A program made the translations under genes and the position numbers. Shown here in pieces: positions 1 to 8,785 of a DNA stretch of 53,912 nt (position 1 is the first letter of the stretch; the number at the start of each line of letters is the position of its first letter). The notes under the pieces were generated by a model. It was not told where the DNA came from. It did no database searches and saw only the letters and a list, made by a program, of their open reading frames with translations. The stretch comes from Clostridiaceae bacterium (GTDB lineage: Bacteria > Bacillota_A > Clostridia > Clostridiales > Clostridiaceae): positions 1 through 53,912 of the forward strand of contig JAQSXU010000051.1 of NCBI GenBank assembly GCA_029256485.1, in the 5' to 3' direction.

Positions 1-601
1 CTCGTCTTGTAACTCTTGAATAGAATATTTTGTTCTAGCTACTGCATCTGCATGTCCTGGTTCACCAGTAAGCATAACATAATCTAAAACTCCATCCTTA
101 TTTTTGTCTGCTTCTGGATGTGCTTTCCAGTATTTAGCCATTATCTGTCCCTGCATTTTTCCTGATTGTTCTGGCTTAGCACCTACATAATAAAGTTTGT
201 CCCATAGCTTCATATCGGAATCTGATGGGATACGATTGAAGAATACAATTGGAATGTTAGCGGATTTAGCTTTGCTAATAATAGCTCCTGAAGCTGAAGG
301 GTCAACTGGATTAATTGCTAAAGCAGTTACCTTTTTACTGATATACAAATCAAGATTGTTGTTCTGAGTTGCAGTTGCATTTTGTGAGTCAGATATATCT
401 ACCTTAACTCCATCAGCTGAAGCAGCTTTACTTATCTGATCTCTAACACCTGCCATAAAAGTATCATCAAACTTGTATATAGTAGTTCCGATGTATGTTT
501 TTGTTGAACTTGACAGTTGTACTTGCAGTTTTTGAACCGCAGCCAGCAAGTGTAGCTGCAACCATGGATGCTAAAAGCACCACTGACATAACTTTTTTCA
601 T
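1..601 (-). pseudogene. mglB: Galactose/glucose ABC transporter sugar-binding lipoprotein (MglB-like), frameshifted and cut by the window edge
   Basis: This is the N-terminal part of a periplasmic-binding-type lipoprotein that would capture a sugar at the outer membrane face and deliver it to an ABC permease. From the ATG at 599-601 the frame reads MKKVMSVVLLASMVAATLAG and then C, a clear lipobox (LAGC). An AGGAGG site sits just upstream. The first frame hits TGA after about 45 codons. The family-like sequence (YIGTTIYKFDDTFMAGVRDQ, then NPVDPSA and FFNRIPSDSDMKLWD) continues in a different frame, so an indel lies around 495-525 in the Ser/Thr-rich linker after the lipobox. NPVDP and the following FFNR are typical of galactose/glucose-binding MglB proteins. 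The 3' part is outside the window. A sequencing error cannot be excluded. The family call is fairly safe; substrate specificity is inferred. Confidence 0.75.
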
Positions 602-786
602 TAAAACCCCTCCTAATAATACTTTCTTTATAATTTTACGACTAAACCCTAAATATATTATGGTCTACTCATAATATAAACTTTATCAATTCTTAAGAAA
701 ACCTTTTCTAAGATAAATATAGGCATACTTAAAATCAATAAAATCTATGGTGTAATTTATGATGAAAACCTTATCACCATAGTTTA

Positions 787-814
787 ATTATACCTTGTTT
801 TTCTAATATTTCAA
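787..814 (-). promoter_or_regulatory. SigmaA-type promoter P1 for the MglB-like gene
   Basis: On the minus strand TTGAAA (809-814) and TATAAT (787-792) are separated by 16 bases. The expected start lies about 180 bases upstream of the MglB-like ATG, leaving a long leader. The sequence just downstream contains GGTGATAAGGTTTTCAT, a motif shared with promoter P2. Confidence 0.6.
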
Positions 815-971
815 GAATTTATTTAAAAAAAATAATTTTCACACAATTTGTTTTACATCCATTTACAATTATATAATAATATTACAATGTTGTCACGTAT
901 TTTGTATAATTATATTTAATCTAAATAATTTTTAGAACAAATAGTTTATGAAAACCTTACCACACAATTTT

Positions 972-999
972 ATTATACCCTCTTTTGGGAATAATTCAA
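972..999 (-). promoter_or_regulatory. SigmaA-type promoter P2 for the MglB-like gene
   Basis: On the minus strand TTGAAT (994-999) and TATAAT (972-977) are separated by 16 bases, the same geometry as P1 185 bases downstream. The initially transcribed region again carries TGGTAAGGTTTTCAT, so P2 looks like a diverged copy of P1 with its downstream element. Confidence 0.55.
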
Positions 1000-1125
1000 T
1001 AACTTATTTTAAAAATCTAAATATTCCTACAAATATAAAAACAGTTAACATTTCTAAATATCCGGCTTAATTGGGTATTTCTCCAAATATGACACATAAA
1101 AAGAATAATTTATATGCAGGCTGAC

Positions 1126-2499
1126 TTAGTGTTGCTGGGATATTCTGGCGTATAAGAACTTAATTACTTTATCATGTTCCATATCTTTAATGGCTTGTAC
1201 CATTGTATTTTTAACTTCAATACCAAACCATGTACCATAAACGCTTTTTCCAACTAAATAATTTTTATCATTTTCATATACTAATTGAACTTCTGCTATT
1301 TTATATTTTTTCTCTGTTTCTTTATTCCATACTTTCTCTACACGGCAGTTATCAACACATTCATCCATTTCAAATATTCTTGAACCTGCAATGTTTTTAA
1401 CTCTGCTATCTATGGAAACATGATTACTTATTTGGGCTCTATCAGTGCTTTCAAATTCTTTCTTTAATTCTGCAACGCTATTAATCTGTTCCTTTTTCCC
1501 TATTATAATATATTTATCCGAATCTATTACAAACATATCCTCTACGTCCATCAATATAATCTTTTTATTTCCCGCCATTATAAAATTGTTTTTTCCTTCT
1601 ATGGCATGTATATTCCCAATTAAAGTATTACCTTTATTATCCTTAGCCCCATTTCTCTCAACACTGAGCCATGTTCCCACATCATCCCATTTAAAGGAAC
1701 CAGGAATAATAAAAATGCCTTTGGCTTTTTCCATGATGCCTATATCAATGGCCACTCCTTTAATACTTTCATATGCAGCATATAGGCTTTTTTCAAAATT
1801 ATTATTATTAAAATTTTTCATTGCATTGAAGAGCTTGTAATATATGTCTGGTATAAGTTCTTTTGCAAGTGTTTTAATAGTATTAGTGGTCCAGATAAAC
1901 ATACCGCAGTTCCATAGATAGTTTCCTTCATTAACATATGTTTCTGCAGTTTTTCTATCTGGTTTTTCTACAAACTTATCTACTTTAAATATTTTAGTGT
2001 TATGAGTTTCCTTTTCAAGTTTATCTACTTTAATATACCCATACCCAGTTTCCGGCCTGTCTGGAGTTATTCCCAAAAGGCAGATAGAATCTTGTTTTTC
2101 CGAAACAAAAGAAGCCGCCGCTGTTATATCTTTAATATAATTTTCTTCTTCATCTATTTTATGATCTGCTGGGACTACAATTAAAGTAACATTACCATAA
2201 TACCTTTCTGCTATTAAACAGGTTAAAACAATGCAGGGAGAAGTATTTCTGCTCACAGGTTCTTTAATAATATTTCTTTCAGGAAGATTAGGAAGCTGTT
2301 CTTTTACAAGTTTTACATGTTTATTGCTGATACAAACAAATATATTTTCAATAGGAACTATCTTTTTCATTCTATTTACAGTGTTTTGCAGCATTGTTTC
2401 ATTTCCAAGTATATTTAAAAATTGCTTTGGTTTTTCTTCTGTGGAAGCAGGCCAGAATCTTTCACCTTTACCGCCTGCCATAATAAGGCAACATAACAT
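1126..2499 (-). CDS. manC: Mannose-1-phosphate guanylyltransferase (ManC/CpsB type) without the C-terminal cupin
   Basis: The enzyme makes GDP-mannose from mannose-1-phosphate and GTP for polysaccharide assembly in the cytoplasm. The nucleotidyltransferase signature is at the N-terminus: MAGGKGERFWPAS followed by KPKQFL (about residues 7-28). Further family motifs are VVPADH (about 108-113) and VEKPDRKTAETY (about 175-186). The nucleotidyltransferase domain fills residues 1-350. The last 100 residues do not show the His-rich cupin of bifunctional type II enzymes, so this looks monofunctional with an unrecognised C-terminal tail. The ATG is preceded by AAGGAGGAG. It is the last gene of the EPS cluster and starts 31 bases after the sugar transferase gene. 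No clear terminator follows. Function is confident; the tail is unexplained. Confidence 0.88.
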   Translation of the reverse strand: MLCCLIMAGGKGERFWPASTEEKPKQFLNILGNETMLQNTVNRMKKIVPIENIFVCISNKHVKLVKEQLPNLPERNIIKEPVSRNTSPCIVLTCLIAERYYGNVTLIVVPADHKIDEEENYIKDITAAASFVSEKQDSICLLGITPDRPETGYGYIKVDKLEKETHNTKIFKVDKFVEKPDRKTAETYVNEGNYLWNCGMFIWTTNTIKTLAKELIPDIYYKLFNAMKNFNNNNFEKSLYAAYESIKGVAIDIGIMEKAKGIFIIPGSFKWDDVGTWLSVERNGAKDNKGNTLIGNIHAIEGKNNFIMAGNKKIILMDVEDMFVIDSDKYIIIGKKEQINSVAELKKEFESTDRAQISNHVSIDSRVKNIAGSRIFEMDECVDNCRVEKVWNKETEKKYKIAEVQLVYENDKNYLVGKSVYGTWFGIEVKNTMVQAIKDMEHDKVIKFLYARISQQH

Positions 2500-2530
2500 A
2501 ATATCTCCTCCTTAATATTTATATTTAGCT

Positions 2531-3925
2531 TTATGATGCTCCTTTTCTTGCCAAAACTACCATAACAGTCTTAATCATTAATTTAAAGTCCAGCCAGACA
2601 GACCAATGGTCTATATATTTAGTATCAAGTGAAACAACTTCAGAAAAATTAGTAATAGTGCTTCTTCCGCTTACCTGCCACATACCTGTTATACCTGGCT
2701 TTATGCTTATTCTGCGTCTATGATAATTCTCATAATGACTTACTTCATCAACTGTTGGCGGCCTGGTACCAACCAAACTCATATCACCTTTTAATACATT
2801 GAGAAATTGAGGAAGTTCATCTATACTTGTTTTTCTTATGAATCTACCTACCTTAGTTACTCTTGGGTCATTTTTCATTTTAAACATTAAGCCATCGCTC
2901 ATTTCATTCTGAGCCTCCAGCTCTTTCTTCTTTTCATCAGCATTTATAAACATTGAACGAAATTTATATAATTTAAAAACCCTTCCGTTCATTCCTACCC
3001 TGCTTTGTGAATAAAAAACCGGGCCAGGAGAATCCAGCTTAATAGCTGCAGCAGCTATAACCCATATTAAGCTGCTTAATATAATTCCAACTAAAGCTCC
3101 CACTATATCAATTATCCTTTTTATAAACAACTGCAGACTATTTAAAGAAATAGAATGTACAGTCAGCATAGGAAATGTTCCTAAGCTTGCAACATGAACT
3201 CCATATGATGTAACATCTGATAATTCAAGCAATACCCTTGAAGTAATTCCCATCTCCTCGCATGCTGCTATATACTTTTGAATTTCATTTAGGTATATTA
3301 TTGGTATAGCAAAATATATTTCATCTATTACATTTTGCTTAAGAGTTTCTTGAAAATTTTTTACATCTACAAGAAATTCATTTTCATTTAAATGTTTATC
3401 CTCTCTGAGAGCTATACAGCTTAACACTTCAATTTTAATATCTGTTTTATTAATGTAATTATTAAACTTTTCATACATACTTGAAACTCCTACAAAAATA
3501 ACTTTTTTTCTGCTTTTGCTATTAGGAAATTTTATCACATATAAAATCACATATCTTTCAATAAGCATCGCAAGCAGTGAAATCATAAAAAAAATCAAAA
3601 ATAGAAGTCCATTATACATTGTATCTTTAATTGAGCTTTTTAAGGCAGCAACTAATAAAGATGAAAATATTGTTGATTTTAAAACGTTCTTAAATATCCT
3701 GTCATAATAAGTAAAAGTGGTTGTATCATACATTCCGCTTACGCTCATTATAAATACCCATATTGGTATATAGATAATAACTATCCAGGAGTATCCCTTA
3801 ATATTATTAAGTTGTGTATAACCTGAAGTTACTATATAAGAAACATAATATGATACTGCTAAACATAAAATATCAGCTATAAAATGATATACCTTAAAAA
3901 ATACAAACTTATTTGAACTATTCAT
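2531..3925 (-). CDS. Polyprenyl-phosphate sugar-1-phosphate transferase (exopolysaccharide initiating enzyme, WcaJ/CpsE family)
   Basis: This membrane enzyme transfers a sugar-1-phosphate from a nucleotide sugar to undecaprenyl phosphate, starting repeat-unit synthesis. The 464 residues have the family layout: about four N-terminal membrane segments (residues 10-130), a central nucleotide-binding-like soluble domain (140-250), a fifth hydrophobic segment (about 270-295), then the catalytic domain. Hallmarks visible there are KLYKFRSM, DELPQFLNVLKGDMSLVG followed by TRPP, and the C-terminal RRRISIKPGITGMWQVSGRS. Which sugar is transferred cannot be told from sequence. The gene sits between the deacetylase and ManC genes on the same strand with short gaps and fits one EPS operon. 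Confidence 0.92.
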   Translation of the reverse strand: MNSSNKFVFFKVYHFIADILCLAVSYYVSYIVTSGYTQLNNIKGYSWIVIIYIPIWVFIMSVSGMYDTTTFTYYDRIFKNVLKSTIFSSLLVAALKSSIKDTMYNGLLFLIFFMISLLAMLIERYVILYVIKFPNSKSRKKVIFVGVSSMYEKFNNYINKTDIKIEVLSCIALREDKHLNENEFLVDVKNFQETLKQNVIDEIYFAIPIIYLNEIQKYIAACEEMGITSRVLLELSDVTSYGVHVASLGTFPMLTVHSISLNSLQLFIKRIIDIVGALVGIILSSLIWVIAAAAIKLDSPGPVFYSQSRVGMNGRVFKLYKFRSMFINADEKKKELEAQNEMSDGLMFKMKNDPRVTKVGRFIRKTSIDELPQFLNVLKGDMSLVGTRPPTVDEVSHYENYHRRRISIKPGITGMWQVSGRSTITNFSEVVSLDTKYIDHWSVWLDFKLMIKTVMVVLARKGAS

Positions 3926-3962
3926 TTTTATCTCCTTTCCATTAAAGTTTTAAAACTTTATT

Positions 3963-5144
3963 TTATAATATTATTTTTACTGATTTATCTAATACAGTAA
4001 TAGAGGAATTACTAATGTAATTATTTTTCAAATTAACTGTTCTTAATTTTTTAAGCTTAGACAATATTCTGATATCGGTTATATTATTGTTACTTAAATC
4101 CAGTTCCTCTAAATCGAAGAAATATTCAATTCCACCTAAATTTGAAATATTTCTGCTAGATAAGTCTAATTTATTGATATTTATTAAGTCATTAATTGAT
4201 ATGAATTTTTTCTGTTGAAAATTAATGTTGAATTTTTCTCTTATTGTGCTTTCAAAATTTGCATCAATAAAAGATGCTATACCGCCTATTTCAGAAAGTG
4301 TATAAAATTCTAAATCCAGTTTTTTTGCTTCTTGTATTATATACAAGAGGCTTTTGGGTGTTATTCTATATTCACTGGCTTCTAATGAAGCTGGTCCCCA
4401 ATTAAAATCATTCCAGTTAATTTCTTCTGGTAATATTGAATGGCACATTAATATTATGTTTTTTCCCGTTCGCTTGGCCAATTTAAGCATTGGTTTAATA
4501 AATCTTACATCTGGTAATATATTGGAATCGATACATATAGAAGGAACAAAACCAGTTTGCTCAAATGAAACTAAATCATGAAATTTATTCTTATTGAAAT
4601 GTCCTCTGCATACCTTGAAATACTTAGGGATCAGCTCATTTACTATACTTTCATTATAAGAGCTGTATGGGAAAGCAAAACTTACAGGTTTCTTCATTTT
4701 CTCCTTTGTTACTGAATGTGCCTGCTTATCCATCCAATCAATTAATGTGTCTATATCATCCTGAAGCCATTTATTCTCACCATTTGCTGCTGTGTATTTT
4801 ACTGCATCTTTATGGCTGTAACCATGGTGAACTAGTTCATGCCCATTATGTTGTAATTCAATAAGCATATCAATTTCTTCCTGGCTGTGAAGCCTGTTTA
4901 CAAATGGTAACATGGCATTTATATTAAATGTAGCCTTTACCTTATAAAACCCAAATAAATCCTTACCATAGGTATACCAATGTTTTACTCTTACACTATC
5001 ATCAAATGATAAAACTATTCCGGGTTTGTTTACATATGGAATTTCTTTATTAAACTCATTTGGCTTCTCTTTGTATGTTTTCTCTATTTTTTTTATTTTT
5101 ATAAACATTTTTAAATCTCTTTTAATTCTTCTAAGAACATTCAT
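3963..5144 (-). CDS. Polysaccharide deacetylase (NodB-like, CE4) with C-terminal leucine-rich repeats
   Basis: The first 300 residues look like a CE4 deacetylase: GIVLSFDDS (about residues 43-51) supplies the catalytic/metal Asp pair, GHELVHHGYSHKDA (about 101-114) the metal-binding His pair, and SFAFPYSSYNES a later conserved strand. It would remove N- or O-acetyl groups from a glycan. There is no signal peptide, so action may be cytoplasmic or membrane-proximal. Residues about 325-393 are leucine-rich repeats (LDLSSRNISNL, LEELDLSNNNITDI, LRTVNLKNNYIS), an uncommon fusion partner. The gene lies between the Wzx-like flippase and the sugar transferase in the EPS cluster. The CE4 assignment is good; the role of the repeats, perhaps glycan or partner binding, is unknown. 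Confidence 0.82.
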   Translation of the reverse strand: MNVLRRIKRDLKMFIKIKKIEKTYKEKPNEFNKEIPYVNKPGIVLSFDDSVRVKHWYTYGKDLFGFYKVKATFNINAMLPFVNRLHSQEEIDMLIELQHNGHELVHHGYSHKDAVKYTAANGENKWLQDDIDTLIDWMDKQAHSVTKEKMKKPVSFAFPYSSYNESIVNELIPKYFKVCRGHFNKNKFHDLVSFEQTGFVPSICIDSNILPDVRFIKPMLKLAKRTGKNIILMCHSILPEEINWNDFNWGPASLEASEYRITPKSLLYIIQEAKKLDLEFYTLSEIGGIASFIDANFESTIREKFNINFQQKKFISINDLININKLDLSSRNISNLGGIEYFFDLEELDLSNNNITDIRILSKLKKLRTVNLKNNYISNSSITVLDKSVKIIL

Positions 5145-5199
5145 TCTTAATCACCTTATTCTCTGTAATATTACCTTTCTAATAAAAATAGCTAGTCCA

Positions 5200-6507
5200 C
5201 TATCCAAAATATAAAAAATAAACCGAATACAAGGATGCTGCAAATAAAGCATAATTATATAATTTTATTTTTACCTTAAAGTAATCCTTCATTTCAATAA
5301 TTCTGATAATGGACATAACTAGGAAGGCTAAAAAAGTTGAAATAACAGCAGTATATATACCATACTTAGGCATAAATATTAAATTTATAATTATATTAAC
5401 AGCACAAGCAATAAGTGCTGTTCTAGTAGCTCCTTTTGTGTCCTTTACAGCCTGATAACCTATACCGTAAAAACTTGAGAAACAATTAAATACCATGGCC
5501 AGCAAAAGCAGAGGTATATATCTATAGCACATAAAATACTCTTCTGATACAAAAACACCTATAAAAGGTTTAATAAAAAATAAGCTGAAAATAACTATAC
5601 TAAACATAATTAAAGCTAACAGATTAAATACTTTTGAATAAAATTCTTCTCTGTCATCACTGTTAAATGATTTAATTGAAACGGTCTGCCAGCCAAGTTC
5701 AAATATAGTGTATACAAATCCAAGCATTGAAGAAAACCTATTTCCCATAGAGTATACCCCAAGCTCTTTCAGTCCTACGAATTCAGCTGCTAAATATCTG
5801 TCAGAAACATTCATAACCCACCAGCTTATGGTACTAAAAATTAAAGGAGCAGAAAACTTTATTAATAAAATTTGAGTTGATTTATTAATGTTTTTACTTA
5901 TATTTGTACTTAACAATATATAAGTCATTAAGAAAATATTGGATATTAAAAATCCTAATATGTTTGTTACAATTAGTCCAAATATACCCATATTAAGGAA
6001 AACTACTATAAAAATATTTAATATTATGGTGGAAATAGAAAATACTATTGTATTAATTGAATAAATTATAGCTTTTTCTAAACCTCTAACTATTTGTACA
6101 AGTACTCCGTTTATTGCAGCCATTACTAACCAGATATAATTGTACATTAAATATGGAATTTTACTGCTAAATCCTGACAAGTAAATGATAATTAATGTTA
6201 TTAAAGATAAACCTATTCCTTTTAATAAAACTATAAGTCCGTTACAAATATATGCGCTTTTTTCCTCTATGGATTTAGCAGATAGAGTATACCTGTAAAT
6301 TCCATCAGAAATTTCAAAAGTTACCAGGGGAATTAATAATAGTATAAGACTGCTTATTAAATCAAATTCACCAAATTTATCTGATTCAATATACTTGGTT
6401 AAAAATGGTATAAATAAAAAATTAAATATTTTAACGCTTACCATTCCAAAACCATAAATAAATATATCCTTAAATAATTTTCTTTTTCTTGAAACTAAAG
6501 CTTTCAT
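5200..6507 (-). CDS. Polysaccharide repeat-unit flippase (Wzx/PST, MOP superfamily)
   Basis: A 435-residue polytopic membrane protein with about 12-14 hydrophobic segments spread over its length and almost no soluble domains, as in oligosaccharide flippases. The N-terminal stretch FIYGFGMVSVKIFNFLFIPF with LTKY following is typical of Wzx proteins. It should move the lipid-linked repeat unit across the membrane before polymerisation. It sits 12 bases downstream of the pyruvyl transferase gene and upstream of the deacetylase gene in the EPS cluster. The substrate cannot be inferred. The ATG is preceded by GGGTGG. Confidence 0.88.
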   Translation of the reverse strand: MKALVSRKRKLFKDIFIYGFGMVSVKIFNFLFIPFLTKYIESDKFGEFDLISSLILLLIPLVTFEISDGIYRYTLSAKSIEEKSAYICNGLIVLLKGIGLSLITLIIIYLSGFSSKIPYLMYNYIWLVMAAINGVLVQIVRGLEKAIIYSINTIVFSISTIILNIFIVVFLNMGIFGLIVTNILGFLISNIFLMTYILLSTNISKNINKSTQILLIKFSAPLIFSTISWWVMNVSDRYLAAEFVGLKELGVYSMGNRFSSMLGFVYTIFELGWQTVSIKSFNSDDREEFYSKVFNLLALIMFSIVIFSLFFIKPFIGVFVSEEYFMCYRYIPLLLLAMVFNCFSSFYGIGYQAVKDTKGATRTALIACAVNIIINLIFMPKYGIYTAVISTFLAFLVMSIIRIIEMKDYFKVKIKLYNYALFAASLYSVYFLYFG

Positions 6508-6518
6508 TCCGCCACCCT

Positions 6519-7760
6519 TTAACCTATTTTTTTTGCTATATGTTCTATTTGAGCCAAAGATAGTTTTTTGCTACTACGAACACTGCGAATAATTTTATCT
6601 TGCAATACCTGGTAGTTTTTAATCACATAGTCAATTTTAGCTTCAACTTGCTCAGCAATATGAGTTGATTCCCATAATTTATCCCCACTGCATTCTATGA
6701 CTAATCCGCTTAATCCTAAAGTTTCACCAATAACACCTTTATATTTAATACTATAAGATAAACTTATTGCAGGTTTTCCCATTTGAAATGTTGAAACTGA
6801 GGCATGCATCCTGGCTGATACTGTAAGCAGGCCATTACCCAATATTTCTCTTGCTTCATGAGGCAAAAGTTCATCATATATAAAAATTAATCTTTGGTTT
6901 TTAATTTGTTTTGATAACTTCCTTATAATTGTTCTATCATCTGCTAAATCAGGTTTTAATACATGTGGCAAAAGAACAATGTTAAATCCATTAAGCTCCT
7001 TATTTTGTAATATATTATTAATAATATTGTTCCAGGTGTTAATATAATCTAATTCATTACTTGTATATTGGCTGACAAGTCCTGACGGTACCAAGGTAAT
7101 ATATTTGTTCTTTAAAAGGTTATATTTTCCCAGCATATCCTTTGAATTTATTATTTTATTGTCAGGCAGATCTAAAAAAGCTAAATCTGCTGAATCCACT
7201 ATATTTTTAGTATTTAATCCTAAATCCTGTGTTAAGTATTTATAAGTTGAATTATCTCTTGTGTATATATAGCAATCTTTCAAGCAATAGGCTGCCATAT
7301 TTTTTCTGTAGTAAGTAAAAGGCCCTATTGTCTGTCCAACTAATAATACTGGTATATGTTTGCTTAGAATTCTTATCCTAATTAATTCCTTTATAACATC
7401 AATTTTTGAATAATATTCTGATAAATCATCACCGCCTAAAATAATATTTGCATCATATTTTTTACTAATATAATTTGTGTAATATTTTACATCGGTTTTG
7501 AAAAATAACATTTTATAAATTCTGCCTGAGATTTTATTTTTTGGAACTTTTCTATTTTTGTATAATTCCATGTTATCAATTTCAATGTTTTTTGATTTGA
7601 TATAATAAAGTATTCTATTTAAATTATCTGTTCCTTCAGAATCAACGCTGTATTCAGCGTTTCCATGAATATATTTATCAAGATAATATATTAAATTTAT
7701 TGCCATCATTGCACTGCCGTAATTATATGTGTTTTTTATATGATTAATCATTATTTTCAT
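6519..7760 (-). CDS. Polysaccharide pyruvyl transferase family protein
   Basis: The 413 residues match the polysaccharide pyruvyl transferase fold (CsaB/WcaK type), which adds ketal-linked pyruvate from phosphoenolpyruvate to sugar residues. Features seen are NTYNYGSAMMA at the N-terminus, an IILGGDDLSEYY segment (about residue 105), LLVGQTIGPF (about 140), YTRDNSTYKYL (about 166), and the late GLLTVSARMHASVSTFQMG followed by KPAISLSYSIKYKG. The last segment is the conserved SxRxH...P motif. It sits between the GT2 and flippase genes of the EPS cluster. The acceptor sugar is unknown. The ATG has a GAAAGGAAAG site. Confidence 0.88.
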   Translation of the reverse strand: MKIMINHIKNTYNYGSAMMAINLIYYLDKYIHGNAEYSVDSEGTDNLNRILYYIKSKNIEIDNMELYKNRKVPKNKISGRIYKMLFFKTDVKYYTNYISKKYDANIILGGDDLSEYYSKIDVIKELIRIRILSKHIPVLLVGQTIGPFTYYRKNMAAYCLKDCYIYTRDNSTYKYLTQDLGLNTKNIVDSADLAFLDLPDNKIINSKDMLGKYNLLKNKYITLVPSGLVSQYTSNELDYINTWNNIINNILQNKELNGFNIVLLPHVLKPDLADDRTIIRKLSKQIKNQRLIFIYDELLPHEAREILGNGLLTVSARMHASVSTFQMGKPAISLSYSIKYKGVIGETLGLSGLVIECSGDKLWESTHIAEQVEAKIDYVIKNYQVLQDKIIRSVRSSKKLSLAQIEHIAKKIG

Positions 7761-7792
7761 AGTGCTTTCCTTTCTCCATTTTTGAAGAATTA

Positions 7793-8764
7793 CTATTGTT
7801 TATGTTCTAATAATTTAAGCTTTATTAAAAATAATTTAATATACAACTTTAAAGTTTTAAAACCATTGTTCTTTTTTAGACCTTTTATATATTTACTTTC
7901 TAGCTTTTCATGTATAAAGCTCATGTTATGATTTAATTCTATTTCCCTACTGTTTACTAATGTGTAAATATTTTTAATTATTGAATTTGGTATTCTGTAT
8001 CCAAAAATTAAATCTTTTACTTTTTTCATATCATTATAGATTAATATATTTTTGTTTTCTTCAAGCCACTCTGTTAACCGTATCCAAACATATATATCAT
8101 TAGTTTTGTCCAAAATTGCCTGACCTGTGCTTAATGAATTAGCCCTCACTCTGGCTATTGATAAATACTCTTCAACACAAGCAACCTCTGTCAATGCAGC
8201 AATTTTAATAAAAAACTCAAAATCTTCGCCCCAATTACAATTTTCATCAAACATTAATTTATAATTTATAATCAATTCTTTTTCTATTATCCAGGTTATA
8301 GTTGAACACCAGGTTCTATCACTTAAAACATCATATAATATTTTTCCTTCAGCAAAATTAATCTTTTCCCTTTTTTCCACATTGCTATCCTCGTAATAAT
8401 ATAAAAATCCACAATAGCAGCTTTTCATTTTTGTATCTTTCAACTTAGCAATCTGCTTTTCCAGCTTATCAGGCAGCCATAAATCGTCACTGTCAATAAA
8501 TGCAATATACTTTCCATTAGCTTTTTTTATACCAATATTTCTAGCTTTGGAAACCCCTCCATTTTCCTGGTAATAATATTTAATTTTGCTTCCAAATTTC
8601 TCTGCCATTTCTTTTACTATACTAGCTGAATCATCTGAACTTCCATCATCCACTATAATAATTTCTTTATTATCATAGTTTTGGTTTAACACACTTTTAA
8701 CTGTTTCATAAATATATTTTTCACTATTGTACATTGGAATAATTACCGAAACTAAGTCCTTAAT
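7793..8764 (-). CDS. Family 2 glycosyltransferase, probable ATT start
   Basis: GT-A glycosyltransferase adding one sugar of the EPS repeat unit at the cytoplasmic membrane face. Motifs: VSVIIPMYNSEKY at the start, IIVDDGSSDDS, a GVSKARNIG segment, and the metal-binding IAFIDSDDLW. The first in-frame ATG (8732-8734) falls inside the first beta strand (IIP-MYN), so it would delete the nucleotide-binding start. Reading upstream in frame gives KDLVSVIIP. The only initiator-like codon placed correctly behind the GAAGGTGA site (8769-8776) is ATT at 8762-8764, four bases downstream of it, giving MKDLVSVIIP. ATT is a rare start normally restricted to infC-like genes. The alternative is a start-codon mutation. 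The C-terminal 100 residues are unassigned. Confidence 0.8.
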   Translation of the reverse strand: MKDLVSVIIPMYNSEKYIYETVKSVLNQNYDNKEIIIVDDGSSDDSASIVKEMAEKFGSKIKYYYQENGGVSKARNIGIKKANGKYIAFIDSDDLWLPDKLEKQIAKLKDTKMKSCYCGFLYYYEDSNVEKREKINFAEGKILYDVLSDRTWCSTITWIIEKELIINYKLMFDENCNWGEDFEFFIKIAALTEVACVEEYLSIARVRANSLSTGQAILDKTNDIYVWIRLTEWLEENKNILIYNDMKKVKDLIFGYRIPNSIIKNIYTLVNSREIELNHNMSFIHEKLESKYIKGLKKNNGFKTLKLYIKLFLIKLKLLEHKQ

Positions 8765-8785
8765 TTTATCACCTTCTTTATGCTT

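Larger units (their letters stand above)
697..1010. repeat. Repeated promoter/operator-like segment upstream of the MglB-like gene
   Basis: The 524-base gap 602-1125 has no gene I can support. It holds an imperfect direct repeat of about 65 bases (about 763-828 and 949-1014), each copy covering one promoter plus the motif GAAAACCTT on the plus strand (764-772 and 950-958). A third GAAAACCTT occurs at 697-705 without an obvious promoter. The triple motif just downstream of start sites is a natural candidate for a regulator binding site; that is inference. Confidence 0.5.
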
